A stretch of DNA of 24,810 nt. Source: Sulfonitrofixus sp039714575. Its GTDB lineage: Bacteria; Campylobacterota; Campylobacteria; Campylobacterales; Sulfurimonadaceae. The position numbers and the translations under genes are program-made. This document shows positions 1-7,010 of the stretch, piece by piece. The first letter of the stretch is position 1; each line of letters begins with the position of its first letter. Under the pieces are notes generated by a model. The model saw nothing but the letters and a program-made list of their open reading frames with translations. It did not search any database and had not been told where the DNA came from. The DNA lies in assembly GCA_039714575.1 (NCBI GenBank), contig JBDLJE010000031.1:1-24810 (forward strand), in the 5' to 3' direction.

Positions 1-413
1 GTTTGCTTAACGCTTTTCACATACAACCCGCCTGCAAACCCGAACAATATCTTCAGACTTGGATTGCTGTCACTGATGATGTTACCGAAACTATCATAAG
101 AGAGGGTTTTTAGCTTCTTTCCAGACGCACCGGCAACAACTTTTGGAGAACCGACATGGTTGTAAGCAATGTAGTAGACACTACCTGTACCGTCTTCATA
201 AGCGAGCGGCATTCTACCATCAGCGTAATTGAAACGCTGGACGAAGTTGTCGTTTCCATCGTAAATTGCTAGTAAAGTTGTCAGGTCATTCCACAAGTAC
301 TTCTCGACCACCACACCGTTTTTGAGTTTTGTCACTCGCTGATTGTTGGCGTAATTGTTTAGAAGATAATTTATACTCTCATTTGACGGCAATCGCAAAG
401 TTTTTTCTCCGTT
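1..413 (-). pseudogene. RHS-repeat core fragment, start-less, runs off window
   Basis: Read on the minus strand, this frame encodes typical RHS/YD-repeat core sequence: YLWNDLTTLLAIYDGNDNF, then RFNYADGRMPLAY, then YIAYNHVGSPKVV, YDSFGNIISD and FGFAGGLY near the window edge. In RHS proteins the last segment lies just before the variable C-terminal toxin domain, so the toxin would be encoded left of position 1. The frame is closed by TAA at 414-416, and no ATG precedes the RHS homology. TTG codons at 396-398 or 390-392, after a GGAG at about 407-410, are the only plausible starts. Thousands of residues of normal RHS N-terminal sequence are missing. It begins only about 18 nt after the HEAT-repeat gene stops, in the same direction. 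That is the layout of orphan RHS-CT cassettes, which are usually silent until recombined onto a full-length rhs gene. Whether it is translated is unknown. Confidence 0.75.
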
Positions 414-431
414 TTAAAAAGTGGATATTCA

Positions 432-1028
432 TCAACTATTCCGTATTTCTGTCCCGTATTCTTCATCAATTATTTCTTGTGCAATTTTTGCCCACTCAAT
501 TACTTCTATGTCCTGATCAGCTTCTAGCACTTTAATAGTGTCTCTAATTTCATCAGTAGTTTGAAGTGAAGCCAATGCCATCGCTACACTACTTCTAACA
601 TCTGCATTTTTATGGTTAGCTAACTTTATCAATTTGGAAGCGATAGTATTACTATTTTCAGGCTTTTGATATGTTGCCAAATGACCTATAGAACTTATCG
701 ATGTAACTAATACTTCAATATCTTCATCTTCTAAAAGTTCTTCTAATAATGGATATGTTTCTAGTGCAAAAGGCATTATAGGTGTACCAAGTTGACCTAA
801 AACATATGCACCTATTTCTCTTTCATTCGCCTGATTAGATTTGATTAAACCTAATGCTTTTTCATAACTATCTTTTGTTGGATATTTTGCTTGAATTATC
901 TTTGCAGCTATTGTTCTAATTCTATAGTCTGAATCATGTAAATAGGTGTATAACTCATTTATTGAACTGAGTTCCATCCCTTTCCATACAAAAGTATCAA
1001 ACAAGCCTTCTTCTAAATTATAAATCAT
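432..1028 (-). CDS. HEAT-repeat protein, candidate immunity protein
   Basis: This 198-aa protein is built of alpha-helical HEAT-like repeats. The spacing is seen in segments such as DSDYRIRTIAAKIIQAK, NEREIGAYVLGQLG, EDIEVLVTSISSIGHLA, NADVRSSVAMALASL and DIEVIEWAKIAQEI. It has no signal peptide or membrane segment, so it should be cytosolic. The ATG is preceded by AAGGATGAG, and it overlaps by four bases (ATGA) the stop of a short upstream reading frame, suggesting translational coupling. The gene is clearly more AT-rich than the core genes to its right. HEAT-repeat proteins are a common immunity-protein type in polymorphic toxin loci. Its place between a possible toxin tail and an RHS cassette supports that role, but the function is inferred from context. 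A general scaffold or lyase-like HEAT protein is the alternative. Confidence 0.8.
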   Translation of the reverse strand: MIYNLEEGLFDTFVWKGMELSSINELYTYLHDSDYRIRTIAAKIIQAKYPTKDSYEKALGLIKSNQANEREIGAYVLGQLGTPIMPFALETYPLLEELLEDEDIEVLVTSISSIGHLATYQKPENSNTIASKLIKLANHKNADVRSSVAMALASLQTTDEIRDTIKVLEADQDIEVIEWAKIAQEIIDEEYGTEIRNS

Positions 1029-1117
1029 TTTTTACACTCATCCTTACATGCTCTAGAGTGACGACATCTCCATGCTTTTTGAGTTGCTTTTACAGCTGCA
1101 GGAGGAAACCTATGAAA
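1025..1117 (-). pseudogene. possible toxin C-terminal tail upstream of HEAT gene
   Basis: A 30-codon open frame ends in KAWRCRHSRACKDECKK followed by TGA, and the TGA overlaps the ATG of the HEAT gene. The peptide is basic and Cys-rich, as is often seen at the end of nuclease-like toxin domains. An in-frame TAA at 1118-1120 separates it from a further 12 or so open codons (SIFKSGDSTPGV). No start codon is visible. I infer that it is the remaining end of a toxin gene that preceded its immunity gene. The peptide alone is too short to name a family. Confidence 0.35.
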
Positions 1118-1230
1118 TTACACCCCAGGGGTTGAATCTCCACTTTTAAATATTGATGTCAAAACGAAACAGTATAGCCATAATCGTTTTAAAATATTGT
1201 AATATATTTTATTTATCAAAAGGTAGAGGT

Positions 1231-1344
1231 ATGCCGACACGTCCAAGAATAGACCTTTCAGGTTATCATCACATCATTAACAGAGGGGTAAACCGTTGTG
1301 ACGTTTTTAACACTCCCTCGGACAAAAGGAACGGGGTCAGGTGA
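1231..1344 (+). pseudogene. truncated REP-associated tyrosine transposase (Y1/RAYT)
   Basis: The start at ATG 1231, preceded by an AGAGGT ribosome-binding site, gives MPTRPRIDLSGYHHIINRGV followed by NRCDVF. This is the characteristic N-terminus of IS200-like, REP-associated transposases (Y1_Tnp): the HHIINRGVNR stretch leads into the fold that carries the HUH motif. After about 28 residues the homology stops and the frame ends in DKRNGVR and TGA, encoded by the start of a downstream repeat. The catalytic Tyr and HUH residues are absent, so it cannot be active. Normal members are roughly 150-300 aa, so nearly all of the gene has been deleted. Confidence 0.7.
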
Positions 1345-1449
1345 TACCTATACCTCTTTTATCTCTTGTCACCTAACTACTCATCTTAGGAACGGGGTCA
1401 GGTGATACCTATACCTCTTTTATCTCTTGTCACCTAACTACTCATCTTA
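1328..1449 (+). repeat. two exact 61-bp tandem repeats with internal palindrome
   Basis: Units 1328-1388 and 1389-1449 are identical over 61 bp. Each starts GGAACGGGGTCAGGTGA and contains AGGTGA and TCACCT about 25 nt apart, which can form a stem. The first unit supplies the last codons of the transposase remnant. REP palindromes next to RAYT transposases are their usual substrates, so these may be REP-like sites. That link is inferred. Confidence 0.8.
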
Positions 1450-1512
1450 GAGAACGCTCACTTTTTATGATCAGTAGGTCATTCTAGCGTAGCGGGGCTT
1501 AGAACAGGTGTT

Positions 1513-3000
1513 GTGATATCTATGCCTAAAGATGGTAAACCAAAATCTAAATCCGAAGTACAATCTTTACAAGCCCTCTTTTATTATGCTACTATAGTTA
1601 CAGAAGGAGAGAGAATGCCTTTCATGGAACGTCTGCAGAGTGCATTGATACTGAAAACACCCATGTATCACCCTAATGAAGCACATATCATCGAACACAC
1701 TCATGAGATCTTTTATGAGACCATCGTTCATGACAAGAGTGCTCAGATGGTACAGATGATCATTGAGGGGTTTGATGTCGACTTTCATGAACTTGGCAAG
1801 ACCCCTCCCCTTATATTTGCCATAAAGTACAACAAAAAAGAGATCATAGAGACCCTGCTGCTCTATGGCGCTAATGTCAACATCAAGGACAGAGACGGTA
1901 ATACCCCGCTGCATTTTGCACTGAAGTTTGAATATTATGAGCTGATGATGACCCTGCTGCACTATGGCGCAGATGCCACTGTTGCCAACAATGAAGGCGT
2001 ATCAGCCTTCGACACTGCTTCAAACGATGAAAGAGGTATCATCAGTACGGCTGTCTCATTAGTAGATACAAAAGCGCATAATATCTTTGAAACGGCCCGC
2101 CTGGGTGACCTCAATCGTCTTGTCCACAGCGTCGAGAAACAGGAACAGCTTTTCCAGGCCAATAGAGAGGGACAGTCCCTGCTGCACCTGTCGGTTTTAA
2201 GCAACAACATCAAAGCAGTGTTGTACCTGCTTAACAAAGGCCTCTACATTGATGCCGAAGACAATGACGGTCTTACACCTCTTATCATCGCTATGAGTCA
2301 CATACGTTACCTCAATGTCGCCATCTTGCTGTTGGACCGCCATGCAACACTCGAACATGTCTCAAGCAACGGTCACAGTGCCCTGAGTGTCGCCATACGC
2401 AACAACAACCCTGAAGGGGCAATACTTTTGATCAAACGCGGTGCCAACATCAATATCGCAGACAACGCCCACACCCCCTTGACATTAACCCATATTGCCC
2501 TGCTTCAGTATCATGAAAATGCGCCAGTCTACAGGGATCTTGAGACCCTTCTTTTAAGTAAAGGGGCCAAAGTCGATGTCAACCTGAACTCCCTTGGCTG
2601 GACACCGCTTTGTACCACAGTGACAAAAGCACAGGACAAGCCCAACAGCGACCATATACGTCTTCTGCTGCAACTCGGCGCCGATGTCAACCACCTTGAC
2701 ATTAACGGCCGTACCCCACTGATGCTTGCCGCTTCTATGGGTCGGCTCTCTTCCGTTATGTTGTTGATGAACAACTATGCGGCCAAGGACACCATCGACA
2801 ACTTTGGCTGGAGCGCTCTGATGTTCGGGGTCTACTACAACCACATCGATGTTGTCACCTTTATGCTTGAGAACGGCGTTAACCCCAACCAAGTCTCTCC
2901 GCAAGGCCTTACCGCCCTCAAGATCGCGCAAGAGCATAACCGCATTAAGATGGTGGACCTGCTTCTTGAATACGGCGCGATGGTAACGAAAGAAGATTGA
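1513..3000 (+). CDS. ankyrin-repeat protein
   Basis: This 495-aa protein (492 aa from the ATG at 1522) consists mostly of ankyrin repeats from about residue 95 to the end. Classic signatures include NIKDRDGNTPLHFAL, DAEDNDGLTPLIIAM, HLDINGRTPLMLAAS, TIDNFGWSALMFGV and NQVSPQGLTALKIAQ. The first 90 or so residues are helical and without a recognised domain. There is no signal peptide or transmembrane segment, so it is probably a cytosolic protein-binding scaffold. The start is uncertain: GTG at 1513 lies very close to AACAGG, while ATG at 1522 is about 13 nt from it. The gene is followed by a terminator at 3106-3129 shared with the convergent 939-aa gene. Partner and function cannot be read from sequence. 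Confidence 0.88.
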   Translation: MISMPKDGKPKSKSEVQSLQALFYYATIVTEGERMPFMERLQSALILKTPMYHPNEAHIIEHTHEIFYETIVHDKSAQMVQMIIEGFDVDFHELGKTPPLIFAIKYNKKEIIETLLLYGANVNIKDRDGNTPLHFALKFEYYELMMTLLHYGADATVANNEGVSAFDTASNDERGIISTAVSLVDTKAHNIFETARLGDLNRLVHSVEKQEQLFQANREGQSLLHLSVLSNNIKAVLYLLNKGLYIDAEDNDGLTPLIIAMSHIRYLNVAILLLDRHATLEHVSSNGHSALSVAIRNNNPEGAILLIKRGANINIADNAHTPLTLTHIALLQYHENAPVYRDLETLLLSKGAKVDVNLNSLGWTPLCTTVTKAQDKPNSDHIRLLLQLGADVNHLDINGRTPLMLAASMGRLSSVMLLMNNYAAKDTIDNFGWSALMFGVYYNHIDVVTFMLENGVNPNQVSPQGLTALKIAQEHNRIKMVDLLLEYGAMVTKED

Positions 3001-3105
3001 TTCGTAATTTAAAAGATGGCGAAGCTCATCTTAAAAAGTTCAATATTTTAAATGGAAGGTCATCCGTCGCAGGTACTTCGTACATCTGCTTTGGTTCCGA
3101 TCCTA

Positions 3106-3129
3106 AAAAAGCCAAGCAGTTGGCTTTTT
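3106..3129. terminator. bidirectional intrinsic terminator
   Basis: The stem arms AAAAAGCCAA (3106-3115) and TTGGCTTTTT (3120-3129) pair perfectly around the loop GCAG, with an A tract on one side and a T tract on the other. It lies between the convergent ankyrin gene and the 939-aa gene and can serve both. Confidence 0.75.
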
Positions 3130-3135
3130 CTTAAC

Positions 3136-3236
3136 GGCTCTCAGGTGTAAGTTGTGCTGAAGTGATCCCGAAGGCGTACATTGGTACGTCGAGTGGTGAA
3201 CTGAAGTGCAAATTGCGCCGAAGCTGAAACTTTTTA
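3136..3236 (-). repeat. long imperfect hairpin repeat, copy 1
   Basis: On the minus strand this element begins at the TAA stop of the 939-aa gene and continues AAAAAGTTTCAGCTTCGGCG. Its centre pairs as GGCGTAC and GTACGTC (3174-3190) around a short loop, and the outer arms pair imperfectly with many G-U wobbles. It shares AGCTTCGGCGCA, TTTGC and the GTAC-centred apex with the element at 6123-6228. A more degenerate stretch with an apex GTACTTCGTAC (about 3073-3083) may be a third relative. I infer a dispersed structured intergenic repeat, possibly also ending transcription. Confidence 0.6.
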
Positions 3237-6053
3237 AAATATGCTGCCTAGAGTGAGTCTGAAGTTATGCTCCTCTTTTGTATTGGTATTGTGAATATAC
3301 TCCAGTGAGACGGGAACAGGCAGGCGGTTCAGCAGTAGGAACTCAAAAGTACCGCCAAACGTCGACTCATTATAAACAGTGTGGCCGCTGCCTACATCAC
3401 GGCTGAAATCGGCTTGACCAAAATCTTGAATATCATAATAACGATGTTTTGCATAGATGAGTTCACGTGTCAAAGAGAGCGGAAAGGTGAAAAACAAGAT
3501 GCGCCCGTTAAACTGCTTCTTCAAGGCAAGCTCACCGTACGCCGCCTGTTTGACAAAACGGGTATATTCCAGAGAGGGCATCACAACAGTTGTCGGATCG
3601 CTAAAAAGCGTATTGGCAAAATTTGCGAACTTTACACCGCGGGTATAATCTGCATCAGGCGGTGTTGTCGCATTTCTGTCAAAATCGCTTCGGACACCTT
3701 TAAGCGCCATTGAGACGTAAAACCGGTGCGGAAGGTCATGCGAAAGCGCATAATCAAACCCGTAAGCCAGATCAGAGCGGTCGTAAGACCCAAAAAGCTC
3801 TAAAGCATGCATATAGTTGTTGTCCATGGCCTGGAAATAGTGTTCGACATGTGAAACATCCCCACTGAATATCAGGGGAGAGCGGGCATTGTCATCATAG
3901 TCCTGATAATAACGCAGTTGTAAACCGGCTTTGTTGTAACCGCTTTGAATAACCGGCAGAGCCAGGAAAGCGGACAAGCCGTAGTTACGACTCTCTTTGG
4001 CAATGTCATGTTCATAAGGGCTGTAGCTGTTGTTCGCTTCACTGTAGAGATGGTATGTACTGGCATCGCCTTCACTGTATACACCGTACACCGAAGCACC
4101 AAAACTCAAAAGATGTGCAATATTCTCATACCCTGCACCGACGATCCCCACCTCATCAAAACCGCTGCCTGCAAAAAGTGAGACTCTGTTTGTCAAAAGA
4201 GGGTCGATGAAGGCTGCAGAAACGGAATAGTTAATAATAGTACTATCATTTTTACTTGCTGCACCGATCGCAACCTGTGTACCCGCGTAGTGAACATTGA
4301 GCGGTTCATAATAGGGATCATCCAGAGAAAGTGCCGTTGTCTCTTTTGTCTCCTCTGCATTATCAATACCCGCGCTGGCAAAATAGGTCTCCTCCTCAAA
4401 AAAGAGCTTCACCGCGTAAGGCATCTGTTCAGAAGCTTCTAAACGGTTGATGACATAATAGTAGTCGTCTCTGCCGATCGCAGCGATCAGGACCTCTTCG
4501 TCATTGACAAGACGGGCGTCTACGACATTGTCCGCTTTAGAGACACGTTCAACGCTCTTTTCCTTCAAACGGTACAGTGAACTTCCCTTCTTGCTGTTTG
4601 CAACAAAATAGACATTACCCCTGCTGTCTACATCACTGACAACACCGTAATACCCTTCAAAACCGTAAATCGCCTCTCTGTTTTTATACAACGTGCGTGT
4701 TTTGCCTTTTTGCACAAAATAGTAGAGATTATCTTCACTGTCGATATAGACAGATGAGTTCACCTGTGCATAGAACTGCTCACCGACATACAGCTGCGCC
4801 TGATCAAAAGAGCCGGGAATGTCGAAGTAGACGGGGACGCCGTCTTTTAGATACCCCTGGATCATTTTAGACTCCGTACCCTCTTTAATATGTCCGTCTT
4901 CATCAAACAGACCCATATAGATCCCGGTTGGATCGCTAAAGCCGCTGGCTTGCGTAAAATACCGGTCATGTTTGTTGATCAGCTTACTCTGAAAATAGCT
5001 GTTACGCTCTTTTTCAACATGTCTGTCTTTTTTGAACAGTCGTACAAGTTCCGGAGCACGGTAAGAGTCTGAGGTCAAAAAGAAGATCTTGTCACAACTG
5101 TTATTAAGCGGAGTGAACTTTTTTGACGTTGCCAGCAGATCACCTTCAGCTTCTACAAAACCCTGGGCCTCTTCCAAAAGCCATCTCTCAAATCCAGCCA
5201 GCGCCTCTTCATAACTCTCATCAAAGGTCATCTCAAAAATATGGTTGACACGAAATGGCCATAACCACGATTTAGAGTGATTATAGAAGAAACTGTTCAC
5301 CTTTTTCAGTCCATATTTTTCGGCCAAATAGAGCTGAAAAAATCCGCCGACAATATAGTGCCGGTCATAATAAGGGAAGGTATAAATGGATTGGTTGTAA
5401 AGAAACTGCGCATTGATATTGCCGGCTTTCGCCTGAAGCAGAGTCTCAGCCTTAAAACGCCCACTGTAGAGACGTCCCCCATTTCCATGCCAGGACTCAT
5501 TCAAGACCGCATTTCCTTCCAGCAGGTTTGAGCTTATGGCCACATTCGGGACCGTAAAGAGAGGAAAGACACCTACAGTTAAAAAGGCGTTGCCTAAAAC
5601 ACTATGCAAACCTCGTGTGACGGAACTCGCCTTAGGATTAAGCTGATAATTATGTGCCGTTTCATGATACAAAAGCGTGTTCAGCCATGACGTTGATGAA
5701 AAATAGTCATTTGCCGCACTGCCGCCGATGTAGTTTATCTGCATGTTAAGAGGGTACTGCGTTGAAAAACCGTTTGCGATCTGGTTTTGCTGAGAGATAA
5801 TACCGACATGCAGAGTAGAGTCAAGTTGAAAACCAAAAGAGTTCTCATACTCGTCATTGATCATCGGCTCTAACGCCATTGCCTGCTCAGCCGCATACCG
5901 GTTCTGCTCGGTAAAGATCATCTCTACATTGTCTTGTTCCGCTTTATAGTACTGCTCATCACCGGGTACGACCGCCACGCCTGCATAAAGGAACTGCGAC
6001 ACGAACACCAATGACAACAGTACCGATAACGAACGCAGTTTGGCTTTTCTCAT
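3234..6053 (-). CDS. HExxH metallopeptidase, propeller-like, beta-barrel outer-membrane protein
   Basis: This 939-aa protein begins with a Sec signal peptide (MRKAKLRSLSVLLSLVFVSQ, cleavage likely after FLYA). A predicted zinc metallopeptidase domain follows: LLYHETAHNYQ gives HExxH at about residues 130-134, and NLLEGNAVLNE supplies a glutamate at about 179 as third ligand, the gluzincin/peptidase-MA pattern. The middle (about 310-580) has short repeated strands such as IDSEDNLYYFVQKGKTRTLY and VDSRGNVYFVANSKKGSSLY, like a TolB/WD40 propeller. From about 590 the chain shows alternating aromatic strands and ends in LGSIF with a terminal Phe, as in outer-membrane barrels. I infer a surface or periplasm-facing protease anchored by its own barrel; the substrate is unknown. 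The start has a promoter-like TATAAT upstream and an AGAGAA site. Confidence 0.8.
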   Translation of the reverse strand: MRKAKLRSLSVLLSLVFVSQFLYAGVAVVPGDEQYYKAEQDNVEMIFTEQNRYAAEQAMALEPMINDEYENSFGFQLDSTLHVGIISQQNQIANGFSTQYPLNMQINYIGGSAANDYFSSTSWLNTLLYHETAHNYQLNPKASSVTRGLHSVLGNAFLTVGVFPLFTVPNVAISSNLLEGNAVLNESWHGNGGRLYSGRFKAETLLQAKAGNINAQFLYNQSIYTFPYYDRHYIVGGFFQLYLAEKYGLKKVNSFFYNHSKSWLWPFRVNHIFEMTFDESYEEALAGFERWLLEEAQGFVEAEGDLLATSKKFTPLNNSCDKIFFLTSDSYRAPELVRLFKKDRHVEKERNSYFQSKLINKHDRYFTQASGFSDPTGIYMGLFDEDGHIKEGTESKMIQGYLKDGVPVYFDIPGSFDQAQLYVGEQFYAQVNSSVYIDSEDNLYYFVQKGKTRTLYKNREAIYGFEGYYGVVSDVDSRGNVYFVANSKKGSSLYRLKEKSVERVSKADNVVDARLVNDEEVLIAAIGRDDYYYVINRLEASEQMPYAVKLFFEEETYFASAGIDNAEETKETTALSLDDPYYEPLNVHYAGTQVAIGAASKNDSTIINYSVSAAFIDPLLTNRVSLFAGSGFDEVGIVGAGYENIAHLLSFGASVYGVYSEGDASTYHLYSEANNSYSPYEHDIAKESRNYGLSAFLALPVIQSGYNKAGLQLRYYQDYDDNARSPLIFSGDVSHVEHYFQAMDNNYMHALELFGSYDRSDLAYGFDYALSHDLPHRFYVSMALKGVRSDFDRNATTPPDADYTRGVKFANFANTLFSDPTTVVMPSLEYTRFVKQAAYGELALKKQFNGRILFFTFPLSLTRELIYAKHRYYDIQDFGQADFSRDVGSGHTVYNESTFGGTFEFLLLNRLPVPVSLEYIHNTNTKEEHNFRLTLGSIF

Positions 6054-6080
6054 GTAAGTTCTCTAATATGTAGATGAATT

Positions 6081-6109
6081 ATTATATCTGTTGAAGTATT
6101 AAATAGTAA
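6081..6109 (-). promoter_or_regulatory. sigma70-type promoter of the 939-aa gene
   Basis: On the minus strand TATAAT lies at 6086-6081 and a TTACTA at 6109-6104, 17 bp upstream, serves as a weak -35. Transcription would start about 20 nt before the ATG at 6053. The match was seen by eye. Confidence 0.45.
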
Positions 6110-6122
6110 AGAAGTCGCTAAC

Positions 6123-6228
6123 TTAAAAAAGTTTAGATTTGGTGTAGTTTGTGTTTGAGGATTGAAAAGCGTACATAAAGTACGCTGTCAAGCATCGAGC
6201 GCAAAATGCGCCGAAGCTAGACTTTTTA
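6123..6228 (-). repeat. long imperfect hairpin repeat, copy 2
   Basis: On the minus strand it starts at the TAA stop of the cytochrome gene, runs AAAAAGTCTAGCTTCGGCGC and ends about 105 nt later in CTAAACTTTTTT. The apex is a perfect AGCGTAC and GTACGCT stem around ATAAA. The outer arms, about 39 nt each, pair throughout, and most mismatches are C-to-T or G-to-A changes that keep G-U pairs. The final T run makes it usable as a terminator. It is a relative of the element at 3136-3236, in the same orientation. Confidence 0.7.
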
Positions 6229-6558
6229 GCCGCAAGAAGGAACGTTTCCTGAATCAGATGCATACTCGAATAGGAAATCTTTAAGGTGCTCAGAGTATTT
6301 TTTGAATTTTTTACCTTCAGCGTATTTTTCGCCTTTAGTACCTTTGTGCCATGCGATGAAACCAGCGTTGTCATCTGAAAATGCAGCTGTCCACTCGTCT
6401 TGAGTTTTCATAGCAGCACCTTTAGTACCGTTACCGTGACATTTCTTACACTGCTTAAGGTAAGCTTTTTGACCTTTTTTGATGTCAGCATTTGCAGATG
6501 ATGCGAACATCCCTAGTGCAACTACTGACGCTAATAGAATTGAAGTTGATTTTTTCAT
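6226..6558 (-). CDS. small periplasmic monohaem cytochrome c
   Basis: The start was placed at ATG 6558, where an AAGGA lies 8 nt upstream and the protein begins with a good signal peptide (MKKSTSILLASVVALGMFAS, cleavage after ANA). The mature part of about 90 residues has one haem-binding motif, CKKCH, near its N-terminus in KAYLKQCKKCHGNGTKGAA. It is Lys-rich, with Cys also at the C-terminus (VPSCG). The distal haem ligand is not obvious: Met in GAAMKTQ or His in AWHKG are candidates. It should act as an electron carrier in the periplasm. It is preceded by the 113-aa gene and followed by a long hairpin repeat. No specific redox partner is encoded nearby. Confidence 0.88.
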   Translation of the reverse strand: MKKSTSILLASVVALGMFASSANADIKKGQKAYLKQCKKCHGNGTKGAAMKTQDEWTAAFSDDNAGFIAWHKGTKGEKYAEGKKFKKYSEHLKDFLFEYASDSGNVPSCG

Positions 6559-6622
6559 TCCATAAATCCTTGTAATAAATTTGGGACAGTGTATCACGGA
6601 TAAAGAAAAGTAAAGTTAAAAA

Positions 6623-6640
6623 TCTTGATTAATATCAAGA
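6623..6640 (-). promoter_or_regulatory. hairpin: terminator of the 113-aa gene and/or FNR/CRP-like box
   Basis: TCTTGAT and ATCAAGA form a 7-bp stem around four bases, and on the minus strand it is followed directly by TTTTT. It starts about 20 nt after the stop of the 113-aa gene, which fits a weak terminator. The same bases match the TTGAT-N4-ATCAA half-site pattern of FNR/CRP-family regulators exactly (6625-6638), about 73 nt before the cytochrome start. A possible extended -10, TGATACACT, lies at 6596-6588. Either role is possible. Confidence 0.45.
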
Positions 6641-6658
6641 CATTTTATATTTCGTTAC

Positions 6659-7000
6659 CTATTCGCCCGTCTCGTCAAACTCTTCATTTTCACCTTCTGC
6701 CCTTTTGACAGCCTGGCGTATTTTGTCCTGGCGCATCTTGCGATTGCTGGTGTGTTTGAGTTTCTCTATCACTTTATCATCGTCAATATTCATCTCTTTT
6801 TTAATAGCCTCATCATCAAAGCCTGCTACTTCCAGGACGTAAAGTTTCAGCTCACGTTTGGTCATGTTCTTTTTAAGTATGTTGTACAGTTCGACTTCAT
6901 TGTTGCCGATCAATGAGGTCTCACATTTATAAAATGCCGCCAATGTTGCACGGATCGACTTCTCGCCGTTATATTTAAACCATATAGAGTTTTCTAACAT
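6659..7000 (-). CDS. conserved-type hypothetical protein with possible helix-turn-helix
   Basis: This 113-aa protein is not recognised. It has no signal peptide or membrane segment and is charged and helical. The segment TKRELKLYVLEVAGFDDEAI followed by KKEMNIDDDKVIEKLKHTSN resembles a sigma-70 region-4-like helix-turn-helix, with a first helix, a turn (AGFDDEAI) and a recognition-like helix. The C-terminus is acidic (GENEEFDETGE). It starts 10 nt after the serB stop, so it is probably co-transcribed with serB. A DNA-binding role is only a suggestion. It may equally be a small clade-specific protein of another kind. Confidence 0.75.
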   Translation of the reverse strand: MLENSIWFKYNGEKSIRATLAAFYKCETSLIGNNEVELYNILKKNMTKRELKLYVLEVAGFDDEAIKKEMNIDDDKVIEKLKHTSNRKMRQDKIRQAVKRAEGENEEFDETGE

Positions 7001-7010
7001 CTATCTCTCC

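Noticed and set aside
1328..1449. CRISPR array
   Set aside because: The two units abut with no spacer between them, so they are a plain tandem duplication.
3085..3105. GGTTCCGATCC resembling a tRNA T-loop
   Set aside because: No acceptor, D or anticodon stems could be placed around it; it belongs to the hairpin-rich intergenic region.
6559..6597. Longer cytochrome c start
   Set aside because: The extra 13 residues would bury the signal peptide; the ATG at 6558 has AAGGA at proper spacing.
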